Source: Roseiarcus sp963835955 | GTDB taxonomy: Bacteria; Pseudomonadota; Alphaproteobacteria; Rhizobiales; Beijerinckiaceae | NCBI GenBank assembly: GCA_963835955.1 | Contig: CAWIHZ010000017.1 | Location: forward strand, 310,001 to 374,000 | Length of the DNA: 64,000 bases | Direction of reading: 5' to 3' | Shown: positions 27,036-35,059 of the stretch, piece after piece | Numbering within the stretch: the stretch's first letter is position 1 | How the letters are laid out: every line of letters begins with the position of its first letter | Notes under the pieces: generated by a model | Database searches by the model: none | Told to the model about the DNA's origin: nothing | The model's input: only the letters and a program-made list of their open reading frames with translations | Made by a program: the position numbers and the translations under genes

Positions 27036-28948
27036 TCCTTGCCGACCTTGTCGGCATCGGCTCCATAGCCCAATCGCGCGATGATGGGGAACGGCTGGTC
27101 GGGCGCCTCCTTGGCCGGCGGGACGCCTTCCAGCGGTTCAATCCGACGAATGAGCGCGCCGGTGACCCGTCCCGCGTTGTAGGCGGCGGTATGGAAACCG
27201 TGATCCTCAGGCGCAGCCTGCGGATCGTCGTAGATCGTAAGGTAAAGGTATTTCGGTTTGTTGGCGGGCGTAATCGCCATGAAGGTCGTGAACACCCGGT
27301 TCTGCGAATAGCGTCCGTGAATGATCTTGTCGGCGGTGCCGGTCTTGCCGCCCACGTAATAACCGGGGACGTTGGCAAATCTCGCCGAACCGTGCGTCGC
27401 GTTCGAGCGCATCAGGTAGCGCAGCAACTCGGACGTCTGCGCGCTGACGACGCGATGGCGGACCTTCGCCGCCTCTACCTGGGTGCGCGGAAGAAAGGTC
27501 GGCGTCATCAAGTAGCCGCCGTTGACCAGCGCCGCCACCGCCATCACCGCCTGAATCGGCGCGACGTTGATGCCCTGGCCGAAGGCGATGGTCATGGTGT
27601 TGAGCTCGCTCCAGCGCTTGGGCACCAGCGGCTCGGCGCTCTCGGGAAGCTCGGTGCGCAGCCGGTCGAGCTGGCCCATCTCCTTGAGAAACGCCTTGTG
27701 CCCGTCGACGCCAACCATCATCGCCATGCGCGCGGCGCCGATGTTCGAGGAATGGGTGAACACCTCCGGAACGGTCAGGACGCGATGGGTGGCGTCGAAA
27801 TCGTGAATGGTGAAACGACCGTAACGGAGGCTCTGGCGCGCGTCGATGCGCGAGCCGAGATTGACCTTGCCGGACTCGAGCGCCATCGCGATCGTGAGCG
27901 CCTTGAACGTCGAACCCATCTCATAGACGCCGACGCAGATGCGGTTGATCTTGGTCGGATCGCGCATGTCGCCCGGGTCGTTGGGATCGAAATCGGGCAA
28001 CGATTCGAGCGCCAGCACCTCGCCGGTATCGACGTCCATGATCATGCCGGCGGCGGCCTTGGCGCGAAAGCGCACCATTCCACCCTCGAGCTCGTCGCGC
28101 AAAGCATGCGTCATCCTGAGGTCGATCGACAGTCTGACCGGCTTCAGCATGTCGGGGTCGACACTGAATCCGGCAACGTGCGGATCGGTCAGGCTCTGCT
28201 CGTCGAGATATTTCTCCATCCCGGCGATGCCGACGTTGTCCTTGTCGACATAGCCGATCACGTACGCGCCGACCGGACCGTTGGGATAAACGCGCTTGTT
28301 CTCGGGCAGAAAGCCGACGCCCGGCAGGCCAAGGTGAAAGATCTCCGCCTGTTCTTTGCGCGTGATCTGGCGCTTGACCCACACGAATCCCTTTTTCGAC
28401 GCGAGCCGCTCCCGCAACTCCTTTGCATTGACGTCGGGCAGCACAGCAGTGATGAGTTCGACAGCTTCGTCCACATCGATGATGCGGTTAGGTTCGGCGA
28501 ACACCGACATGGTCTTGATGTCGGTGGCGAGAAGTTCACCATTGCGATCGAGCAGATCCGGCCGCGCGCCCGAAACGGCTCGATCGGCGTCCCCTTTGAG
28601 CGACTGCGGCGGATCATGCGACAGGCCGAGCGCCACGAGCTTGGCGCCGATGGCGGCGTAGGCGACGAACACGCCCAGCACGACCGCGCGGATGCGCGAA
28701 CCAGAACGGTCGAGGCGCGTCAGCGGGAGTCGCGTCGCCAGGACAATCCCTTTCGCCGTCGCGATCCGCGCCATGAGCGGCGGACCCGGCGTTCGCGGGC
28801 CGGAGGGCTCGAGATCCACGCCGAAATTCTTCGGCACGTAGCGGTGAAAGCAGCGGATCGCCGCGGCGGCGACGGTGTCCGCGCGCTTGCGGCGAGGCGG
28901 CGTAGGAGCGGCGAGTCTCGGGCCTGCGTCGTTGGGCGTCTCCGCCAT
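27032..28948 (-). CDS. ftsI: division-specific penicillin-binding protein 3
   Basis: 638 residues, longer than the E. coli protein because of a roughly 85-residue Arg/Pro-rich cytoplasmic N-terminus. One membrane anchor follows (AVVLGVFVAYAAIGAKLVAL). Transpeptidase motifs are intact: active-site Ser in MGSTFKALTIAMAL (SxxK), SSN in FTHSSNIGAARMA and KTG in VGGKTGTADKI. It is the septal crosslinking partner of FtsW. A later Met near residue 59 could be the true start. Confidence 0.94.
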   Translation of the reverse strand: MAETPNDAGPRLAAPTPPRRKRADTVAAAAIRCFHRYVPKNFGVDLEPSGPRTPGPPLMARIATAKGIVLATRLPLTRLDRSGSRIRAVVLGVFVAYAAIGAKLVALGLSHDPPQSLKGDADRAVSGARPDLLDRNGELLATDIKTMSVFAEPNRIIDVDEAVELITAVLPDVNAKELRERLASKKGFVWVKRQITRKEQAEIFHLGLPGVGFLPENKRVYPNGPVGAYVIGYVDKDNVGIAGMEKYLDEQSLTDPHVAGFSVDPDMLKPVRLSIDLRMTHALRDELEGGMVRFRAKAAAGMIMDVDTGEVLALESLPDFDPNDPGDMRDPTKINRICVGVYEMGSTFKALTIAMALESGKVNLGSRIDARQSLRYGRFTIHDFDATHRVLTVPEVFTHSSNIGAARMAMMVGVDGHKAFLKEMGQLDRLRTELPESAEPLVPKRWSELNTMTIAFGQGINVAPIQAVMAVAALVNGGYLMTPTFLPRTQVEAAKVRHRVVSAQTSELLRYLMRSNATHGSARFANVPGYYVGGKTGTADKIIHGRYSQNRVFTTFMAITPANKPKYLYLTIYDDPQAAPEDHGFHTAAYNAGRVTGALIRRIEPLEGVPPAKEAPDQPFPIIARLGYGADADKVGKE

Positions 28949-28951
28949 GCC

Positions 28952-29332
28952 TCACCTCACCGGAGGAGTCGCGCCGCCGGCGTCAGCGGCGGGAGTGGCG
29001 CTGTCGCCCAGCAACCCGAGCGACTCCAGCGTGCGGCCAATCGAGTCGACCTTGGGCGGGGCCTCAGGCAAGTCGTCGACCGTCGTGATCTGGCTCAATG
29101 CGAGCGGCTGCATGCCGAGCTTTGCGTCCGCGAGCGCCTGAATGCGGTCAGGGCGCGCCAGATGCGCGTATTCCGCGCGCAACAGGTTGATCGCGTCCTT
29201 CTCCTTGCCAATCAGATGACGCGTCTTCACCAGCTGCTCGGAGGCGTAGATCGTGCGGTATTTCACGCCATAGACGTAGGCCGCCGATCCGATGAGGGCG
29301 GCGATCGCCGCCGCGTGCAAGAGCCGCCACAT
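28952..29332 (-). CDS. ftsL: FtsL-like division protein
   Basis: 126 residues: a membrane helix at 3-23 (LLHAAAIAALIGSAAYVYGVK), then a charged coiled-coil segment (SEQLVKTRHLIGKEKDAINL, LRAEYAHLARPDRIQALADA) and an Ala/Pro-rich tail. The call rests on position between rsmH and ftsI and on the bitopic layout; FtsL sequences diverge greatly. It would form the FtsQLB complex at the septum. The rsmH stop overlaps its start. Confidence 0.82.
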   Translation of the reverse strand: MWRLLHAAAIAALIGSAAYVYGVKYRTIYASEQLVKTRHLIGKEKDAINLLRAEYAHLARPDRIQALADAKLGMQPLALSQITTVDDLPEAPPKVDSIGRTLESLGLLGDSATPAADAGGATPPVR

Positions 29333-30348
29333 CAGCCCGTTCTCCCGGTTCGCGCCGGCAAATGCGTCAACGCCGCGATCACGCTGTCCATTCCTCGCGC
29401 CGGCGCGGACGAGCGCACGGCGTAGCGCAGCTTGGCCGAGCGCGAACGCGGATTGACCGACATCTCGGCTTGACTCGCCTCGATCGGCTGGCCGCGCGGA
29501 ACCTCGAAGGTCGGCTCCGGCTCGGCGGGCTCGCCTGGGAGCAGACGGGAGGGCGCCCGCCCGCGCCCGGAACGGCGCGCCAGGAACTGCTTGACGATCC
29601 GGTCCTCCAGCGAATGGAAGGTCACGACAACGAGCCGTCCGCCGGGCGCCAGCAACCGCTCGGCGGCGACGAGGCCGCGCAGCAGTTCGCCCAGCTCGTC
29701 ATTGACCGCGATGCGCAACGCCTGAAACGTGCGCGTCGCCGGATGCGTCGTTTCCCCTCGCCGCACCGGGGCTACGCGTGCGATCATTCGCGCAAGTTGC
29801 AGCGTGGAGGTGAACGGCGCCGAGCGGCGGTCGGCGGCGATGGCGCGCGCAATCCGGCGCGCGGCGCGCTCCTCGCCGAAATAATGGAGAATGTCGGCGA
29901 TCGTCGCCTCGTCCTCCTCTCGCAGGATGTCGGCGGCTGAGCGGCCGAGCGGCTCCATTCGCATGTCGAGCGGCGCATCGAAACGAAACGAAAACCCGCG
30001 TGCGCCTTCGTCGAGCTGCATCGAGGAAACCCCGATGTCGAGGACTACTCCGTCGACCGTCACGACGCCGAGACGCGCGGCGACCGCCTCGAGGTCGCCG
30101 AAACGCGCCTCCACGAGTTGAAGCCTGCCCTCGGATGTGGCTGCGAGGGCGGCCCCCAGTCGGATCGCCGACAGATCGCGATCGAGGCCGATCACCCGCG
30201 CGCCGCGGTCGAGAAGCGCGCGCGCATAGCCGCCCGCGCCAAACGTGCCATCGACATAGAGGCCGCCCGCGCACGGCTCAAGCGCTTCCAGCGCCTCACG
30301 CAGCAGAACCGGAACATGGAGCGACGCGCCCGCGGCGGAGCGGCTCAT
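29332..30348 (-). CDS. rsmH: 16S rRNA m4C1402 methyltransferase
   Basis: 338 residues from ATG 30348 (ATGA overlap with the mraZ stop). A longer frame upstream reads mraZ out of frame and was rejected. SAM-dependent N4-methylation of C1402 in 16S rRNA. Motifs: HVPVLLREALEALEP, the SAM loop VDGTFGAGGYARALLDRGA, VVLDIGVSSMQLDEGARGFS and TFHSLEDRIVKQFL. It is second in the division cluster, its usual position. Confidence 0.96.
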   Translation of the reverse strand: MSRSAAGASLHVPVLLREALEALEPCAGGLYVDGTFGAGGYARALLDRGARVIGLDRDLSAIRLGAALAATSEGRLQLVEARFGDLEAVAARLGVVTVDGVVLDIGVSSMQLDEGARGFSFRFDAPLDMRMEPLGRSAADILREEDEATIADILHYFGEERAARRIARAIAADRRSAPFTSTLQLARMIARVAPVRRGETTHPATRTFQALRIAVNDELGELLRGLVAAERLLAPGGRLVVVTFHSLEDRIVKQFLARRSGRGRAPSRLLPGEPAEPEPTFEVPRGQPIEASQAEMSVNPRSRSAKLRYAVRSSAPARGMDSVIAALTHLPARTGRTG

Positions 30349-30812
30349 GCCGGCGTCTCCTGCCCCGCCAACATGCCCCTCTCGACCCGCAGGCGCCGCA
30401 GCCGCGCGCGCGCTTCTTCCAGGTGCGTCTGAAAGCGCGCCGGCGCCCAAATCTGGAACTTGTGCCCCTGCCCGACAAAAACCGCCTCGGCCTCGAGACC
30501 CAGGCTCGACTTCACTCGTTCGTCGAGCGACACGCGGCCCTCGCCGTCCATGCGCAGAATGTCGCTCGTGCCCAGAAGCGCGGTTGCAAACGCATCCCGC
30601 GCCGGCGAATAGGGCGGCATCGTCGCAAGCAGCGCGTCGATCTCCGAAAGCAGCGCATGTCCGCCACAGTCGAGCGCCGGCGCGTCCAGCGACGGATAGG
30701 CATAGATCCCGCTGAAGCCGTCTTTCGCCAAAACCTGCCTGAAGGGCGCGGGGACCGAAATTCGCCCCTTGGCGTCGAAGCGATGGGTGAAATGGGAAAG
30801 GAAGCGATCCAC
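30345..30812 (-). CDS. mraZ: MraZ transcriptional repressor of the division cluster
   Basis: 155 residues: two SpoVT-AbrB-like halves, each with the DxxxR motif (FDAKGRISVPAPFRQ and MDGEGRVSLDERVKSSL). It binds direct TGGG repeats in its own promoter and represses the cluster. The ATG at 30812 begins MDRFLSHFTHRFDAKG, the usual start. Candidate binding boxes lie at 30901-30934. Confidence 0.96.
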   Translation of the reverse strand: MDRFLSHFTHRFDAKGRISVPAPFRQVLAKDGFSGIYAYPSLDAPALDCGGHALLSEIDALLATMPPYSPARDAFATALLGTSDILRMDGEGRVSLDERVKSSLGLEAEAVFVGQGHKFQIWAPARFQTHLEEARARLRRLRVERGMLAGQETPA

Positions 30813-30900
30813 GGCGCGGTCCCCCGACGTGCGGCCAGACCGCCCCCGTCACCCGACCCGCCTTGGAGTTCGGTGGCGGCAAGCATCCGCGATCCATGAG

Positions 30901-30940
30901 CGGGATAGCGTGGGATAGCATGGGACCCCGTGGGCGTCAA
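30901..30940 (-). promoter_or_regulatory. MraZ boxes and candidate mra promoter
   Basis: Four GGG boxes (CGGG, TGGG, TGGG, TGGG) start at 30901, 30911, 30921 and 30931, exactly 10 bp apart, on the strand opposite mraZ. On the mraZ strand TTGACG (30940-30935), 17 nt and TATCCC (30917-30912) form a candidate promoter overlapping these boxes, about 95 nt before the mraZ ATG. MraZ is known to bind repeated TGGG with 9-10 bp period. Occupancy here would block the promoter. Confidence 0.65.
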
Positions 30941-31073
30941 CGAATCGGAGGCGTTTCCCGCGCCCCGGGACGGCCCCTCGGGGCATTAGGGGTTGTTAAG
31001 GTTAAACTTCCGTTAGGACCCGCCATTGGCCGGCGCAATCGCCAGCGAAAACAGGCCGCAAGCCAAATCGGAA

Positions 31074-32594
31074 TCAGTTGGCGGCGGTGAAGCCATTCGC
31101 CGCGACGCCGCCGGCGCCGGCGATCCAATCCATATAGGCGCTGACTTTATCCCAATCCCTCGGCTCGGCGGTCATCGCCACATAGCCGTCGGGCCGCACC
31201 AACCAAATCCGATCTTCCACGAACGGCCGCCGTGTCTCGGCTTCCAAAAGATCATTATGCCGGGCGATCAACGCCGCGCTTCCCGCATCGGCCGGGGCGA
31301 ACAACGCAAACCGAGGCCTGTCGCCCGAACCGACGGGGATGCTCGAGACCTCGACCGGCGCCCGCTCCCCCGCCGCCGGACCGGAATGATGCGCCGCGAC
31401 TGCCCGCGTTAGCGGACTGTGAGGATAGCCGATCGACAATTCAGACATTGTGTTCGTCATCGTCCTGCGCAGCGGCGATAGACCTAACAACAGGAATCCA
31501 ACGTGGTTGCGAAACCCCTGCAGCAGACCGCCTTTGAGCATCGAAACCGCCGTGATGCGGCCGGAATCGGTCAGCACCCGACGGCCAACCTCGCTACGCT
31601 CTGCGCTGTAGCTCGCCAGCAGCGGTTCGGGACTCACCAATCCGCGGCACACGAGCGCCAGCTTCCAGGCGAGGTTGAAGGCGTCCTGCATGCCGGTGTT
31701 CATGCCCTGCCCCCCAGCGGGGCTATGGATATGCGCGGCGTCGCCGGCGAGAAACACGCGGCCTGCGCGATAGTCGCTCACCTTGCGCTCATTGATCTTG
31801 AACCCGGAGAGCCAAATCGGCGCTGACGCCTGGATGCCGCCGGGTCCCCTTTGACCGATCAGCGCCTGCACGTCCTCCAGCGTCGGGGCGCTTGAATGAT
31901 CGTCGCCATCGACGTGGCCGATATCGGCGACAACCCGGTAGCGGTCAGCGGAGAGCGGGAACAGCGCCAGCACGCCGGCTTCATGCCAGTAGATCGCCAA
32001 TTCGTCCGGCTTTGTCGGGCTCCCAGCCAGGTGTACGTCCGCAAGGACCCAGCTGCTTGGAGAAGTTTCGCCCTCGAACTCCATTCCTAGGCCGTGACGC
32101 ACGAAGCTGTGCGCGCCGTCGCAGCCGATCATCCAGCGGGCGTCGACGATCTCTTCATGTCCGTCCGGGCGACGCAGGGCCGCGGTCACGTGCTCCTCAT
32201 CAGCTGCGAAGCGGGTCAATTCGGTCCCCCGCTCCACCCGCACTCCGTAAGTGCTCAGGTGCAGCTCCAACAGGCGCTCGGTGTCGCTTTGCGCGAGCAT
32301 GAGTTCGTAAGGGTGCGGCGTCTCGAGGAAGTCAAGGTTGATATGCGCAATTTCGGTGTCGCCGGCGATGATATTGACAGCCCGCGCCTTGAAGCCCGCC
32401 TTGACGAACGCCGCCCCGCAGCCCATGCGGTCGAACAATTCCAGGCTGCGGCTCCAGAGAACGAGAGCCTTCGACGTCTCGCTGCCGGCGGGCGCCTTGT
32501 CGACGATCCGGACGCCGACGCCGTAACGCGCCAGTTCCGCCGCCATCGTCAGCCCGACCGGACCGGCGCCTACAACAAGGACTTCTTGCTTCAT
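31074..32594 (-). CDS. FAD-dependent aromatic monooxygenase (PheA/TfdB/MhpA family)
   Basis: 506 residues. Flavin hydroxylase of the group A type: dinucleotide fold EVLVVGAGPVGLTMAAELARYG, the DG motif WMIGCDGAHSFVRHGLG, and the GD motif VFLAGDAAHIHSPAGGQGMNTGMQDAFNLAWKL (first 20 residues are the core). A C-terminal thioredoxin-like part (about residues 400-506) is typical of phenol-type enzymes. The substrate is probably a phenol or polyketide-like aromatic and cannot be fixed here. It lies 70 nt after the FAD oxidase gene, so the two may be co-transcribed. Confidence 0.88.
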   Translation of the reverse strand: MKQEVLVVGAGPVGLTMAAELARYGVGVRIVDKAPAGSETSKALVLWSRSLELFDRMGCGAAFVKAGFKARAVNIIAGDTEIAHINLDFLETPHPYELMLAQSDTERLLELHLSTYGVRVERGTELTRFAADEEHVTAALRRPDGHEEIVDARWMIGCDGAHSFVRHGLGMEFEGETSPSSWVLADVHLAGSPTKPDELAIYWHEAGVLALFPLSADRYRVVADIGHVDGDDHSSAPTLEDVQALIGQRGPGGIQASAPIWLSGFKINERKVSDYRAGRVFLAGDAAHIHSPAGGQGMNTGMQDAFNLAWKLALVCRGLVSPEPLLASYSAERSEVGRRVLTDSGRITAVSMLKGGLLQGFRNHVGFLLLGLSPLRRTMTNTMSELSIGYPHSPLTRAVAAHHSGPAAGERAPVEVSSIPVGSGDRPRFALFAPADAGSAALIARHNDLLEAETRRPFVEDRIWLVRPDGYVAMTAEPRDWDKVSAYMDWIAGAGGVAANGFTAAN

Positions 32595-32664
32595 CGAGCG
32601 GTCTCACTTTGGGGTGTGCGTAAGCGGCGGGGACGTCGCCGTCATGTGCGGCGCATCCTCGCCA

Positions 32665-34014
32665 TCAGGGCAACAAGCTCCGGAAATAGTCGTTCAAAAG
32701 CCTGTCGCCGGGATCAAACTTGCGCCGCGCTTCGGCGAATGCGTTGAGCCGGTCCCCGTACGCCTTGCGCACGATCGCCGGAGTGAGGCCGAAGGTCTGG
32801 TTGAAAAGCGGCGCTCCGCCGCGATCGCTGCTAAATTGGTTGAAGGCCTCGAGAAAAGGCCTCCAGCCCGGATTGGCGGTCGATACCGGGTCGATGGTCA
32901 TGACCGGTCCATCATAGGAATAGGAGAGCAACGACTTCTGATCCTGCCCGGTGCGATAGCCGACATACAGCAGGTTCGACCGGTAGCCGTGCTGGTCGTA
33001 GTAGTCGCGGACGAAACGGAAGAATTCCGCGAATATTTTTGGAAATTCCGCTTCGGGGAAGGCGAACAGGCTGAACGTGTAGCGGCTGTCGTCGGACACC
33101 GTGGGGTAGTCGATGATCTGATCGGGCGGAGAGGTGTAATCCGAGCGCACGAGCGTCTCGAGCTTGAACCGCAGGATGGCGCCGAAGCTGTCGATCACCT
33201 GATAGCGAACCGAAGGAATGGGAACGTTCGCCTCGATGTCATGGCCGAACCGCGGGCCGGCCGTGCCCCAGAGATAATTGCGCAATATCCAGGCCGAACG
33301 ATTGGGGCTGCCGCTTGCGCCAGGATTGTAGCGACGGAACTCGACCGTGATCTTATCTGCGAACGGAAACGTGTAGTAGAATATGGATTCGCCGCGCGCC
33401 TTCAGCGATTTAAGCTTGGCGACGAACTCATCGAGAGTGAAGGTCTCGTGATAGACCGCCATCGGAAGCAGCGGACGAATCCGATAGGTCACTTCATAGA
33501 CGATGCCGAAAGCGCCGTAGCTCGATCGCACCATCTGGATCAGATCGGGCTGCGCCTCGGTGACCTCCATCAGGTCGCCGTTCGGCAGCACCAGCTTGAT
33601 CCCGATCACATAGGAGCCGACCTGGCCGTACTCGCCCTCGAACGAAGCGTCCTTGGTCCCGGCGCAAGCCGCGCTCCCGGCGGTGAGACTGCCGATTTCA
33701 GTGTTGACGTAGAATTGCAGATTGCGCTTCTCGAGCTCCCGCGCCAGGTCGATGTGCCGGGCGCCTGCTTCGACGGTCAGCGTATCAGCGCCGATGTCGA
33801 GGATCCGGTTCATTTTCATCCGAATCAGCGTGCCGCCGTCGGCGACGCCGCAGGGCGAAGTCGAATGGTTGGAGCCGACCGCCCGCACCGGGGCTGGGTA
33901 TTTCGCAGCGTCCTTCAGGACGGCGACGATGTCGTCGACGGAGTTTGCGTCGACAATGACCTTGGGGTGCGAAACGATGTCGCCGAACCAATTGGTCACT
34001 TCAGGGTCAGCCAT
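32665..34014 (-). CDS. FAD-linked sugar-lactone/alcohol oxidase (PCMH type)
   Basis: 449 residues from ATG 34014 (GGAGGGG upstream; a longer frame lacks such a site). The FAD-binding type 4 domain begins KVIVDANSVDDIVAVLKDAA, with VRAVGSNHSTSPCGVADGGT containing the GxxHS site where L-gulono- and D-arabinono-lactone oxidases attach FAD covalently. The C-terminal half (FETLVRSDYTSPP, ARRKFDPGDRLLNDYF) fits the ALO-type substrate domain. It likely oxidises a sugar lactone or polyol with O2. Substrate not determined. Probably in an operon with the monooxygenase downstream. Confidence 0.82.
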   Translation of the reverse strand: MADPEVTNWFGDIVSHPKVIVDANSVDDIVAVLKDAAKYPAPVRAVGSNHSTSPCGVADGGTLIRMKMNRILDIGADTLTVEAGARHIDLARELEKRNLQFYVNTEIGSLTAGSAACAGTKDASFEGEYGQVGSYVIGIKLVLPNGDLMEVTEAQPDLIQMVRSSYGAFGIVYEVTYRIRPLLPMAVYHETFTLDEFVAKLKSLKARGESIFYYTFPFADKITVEFRRYNPGASGSPNRSAWILRNYLWGTAGPRFGHDIEANVPIPSVRYQVIDSFGAILRFKLETLVRSDYTSPPDQIIDYPTVSDDSRYTFSLFAFPEAEFPKIFAEFFRFVRDYYDQHGYRSNLLYVGYRTGQDQKSLLSYSYDGPVMTIDPVSTANPGWRPFLEAFNQFSSDRGGAPLFNQTFGLTPAIVRKAYGDRLNAFAEARRKFDPGDRLLNDYFRSLLP

Positions 34015-34492
34015 TGTCCCCTCCTGTTGGCGGCGTGGCTGAGAGTGCGAGCTTAAACCCAGTCGCCCGCCTCGCACCGGACCGCGATCGCAGCCAAGAG
34101 CAACCACACATCAAAGTTTTGGCGGTTCCGCCACTCGCCAGATTGCAATCGGCGCCCCGCGAACGAAGCCGAAAGCCGAAGCGACGCTATCGCGGCCAAG
34201 GCCGAAAGTCATCCGGCTTCGCGAGATCGCAGTTGGCGCCCAGCGTCACGAACCTCACCGGCTCCTCATGGCGCCGAACCGAAGCGGGAGCGACGCCGAA
34301 CCCGACTTTTCTGCCCCAGGCTCGCAACGAAGACCGCGCAGGCTACCGCGGTTTTCGTCCAGCAGAAAATTGTTGTCGAACGACGACGGAGCTCTACAAA
34401 CAGGCCTGACCGCCGAGTGCCCTGGTTCCGCGAGCTATCAAACGAGCACATCGGATTGACGCTCAGGCCGCGCGCATCCCATTAAGCGGAGG
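34015..34492. other. intergenic region without recognisable gene
   Basis: About 480 bp between the FAD oxidase start and the terminator of the YCII gene. Short frames exist on both strands but none has a domain or a good start. The region should contain the promoter of the FAD gene pair. Confidence 0.5.
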
Positions 34493-34520
34493 AAAAAATG
34501 GGCCCGCATTCGGCCCTTTT
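34493..34520 (-). terminator. rho-independent terminator after the YCII-domain gene
   Basis: Read on the minus strand: AAAAGGGCC, loop GAATGCG, GGCCC, A, TTTTTT. A 5-bp GC stem is extended by A/T pairing and followed by six T. It lies 22-49 nt downstream of the YCII gene stop. On the plus strand the same bases form a tiny ORF with GGAGG before ATG, which I treat as chance. Confidence 0.7.
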
Positions 34521-34541
34521 GCCGTACCGGGGCTAGCCTCC

Positions 34542-34883
34542 TTACATGCTCGGCATCTGCATTATCTCGATAATTTCTATCCAGGCGCCAGGCATCTGCA
34601 GATGCGGTTGGTCCTTGCCGAATATCTTTGCGGCCTCGTCGGCTGATTCAGCTTGCACCATCGAATAGCCCCCGACTTCGTTTTTCGTATCCGACACCCC
34701 TTTCGCGTCGACGCGTTTGGTTTTGCCCAGAGGCGCGCCGCCGTCGACGAGGGAGGTCTTGTGGTCGCCCATCCACTTCATCCACGCCTCCATCCCCTTC
34801 TTTTGCTGCTCGGGCGTGGAATTTTTCATCATTTTTTCAAACTCCGACCCCTTGGCCATGTACAACACGAGGAACTTTTTCAT
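34542..34883 (-). CDS. YCII-related (DGPF/YciI-like) small protein
   Basis: 113 residues from ATG 34883 with GGGAGG before it. A single YCII-like ferredoxin-fold domain: MKKFLVLYMAKGSEFEKMM, WMKWMGDHKTSLVDGGAPLG, GYSMVQAESADEAAKIF and the closing MPGAWIEIIEIMQMPSM. Such proteins occur alone or with sigma factors; the function is not settled. No ECF sigma gene is adjacent. Single gene with its own terminator. Confidence 0.85.
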   Translation of the reverse strand: MKKFLVLYMAKGSEFEKMMKNSTPEQQKKGMEAWMKWMGDHKTSLVDGGAPLGKTKRVDAKGVSDTKNEVGGYSMVQAESADEAAKIFGKDQPHLQMPGAWIEIIEIMQMPSM

Positions 34884-35059
34884 CAGACCATCCTCCCTGC
34901 TCCGAGAAAAAACGACGTCGTTCCCGCCAGTCTGAACATTCCGGCTCGACAACATTGTCGAATCTAAGGGCGCCGCACATGGATCGTGCCCGGCGCTCGG
35001 CGAAGCGAGTTGACAAGACGCCATCCCGGCCTCGGTGCGCCTCGTCGCGGCGCCCGCCT

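Noticed and set aside
29332..30921. 529-codon version of rsmH
   Set aside because: The first 191 codons are mraZ in the wrong frame; ATG 30348 gives the normal length.
30983..31015. TTAAC-type half sites (GTTAAGGTTAAAC) suggesting CtrA control upstream of mraZ
   Set aside because: Spacing does not match TTAA-N7-TTAA; two half sites alone are too weak.
34488..34536. Plus-strand 12-codon ORF with GGAGG before ATG
   Set aside because: The same bases form a convincing rho-independent terminator for the minus-strand YCII gene; the peptide has no meaning.
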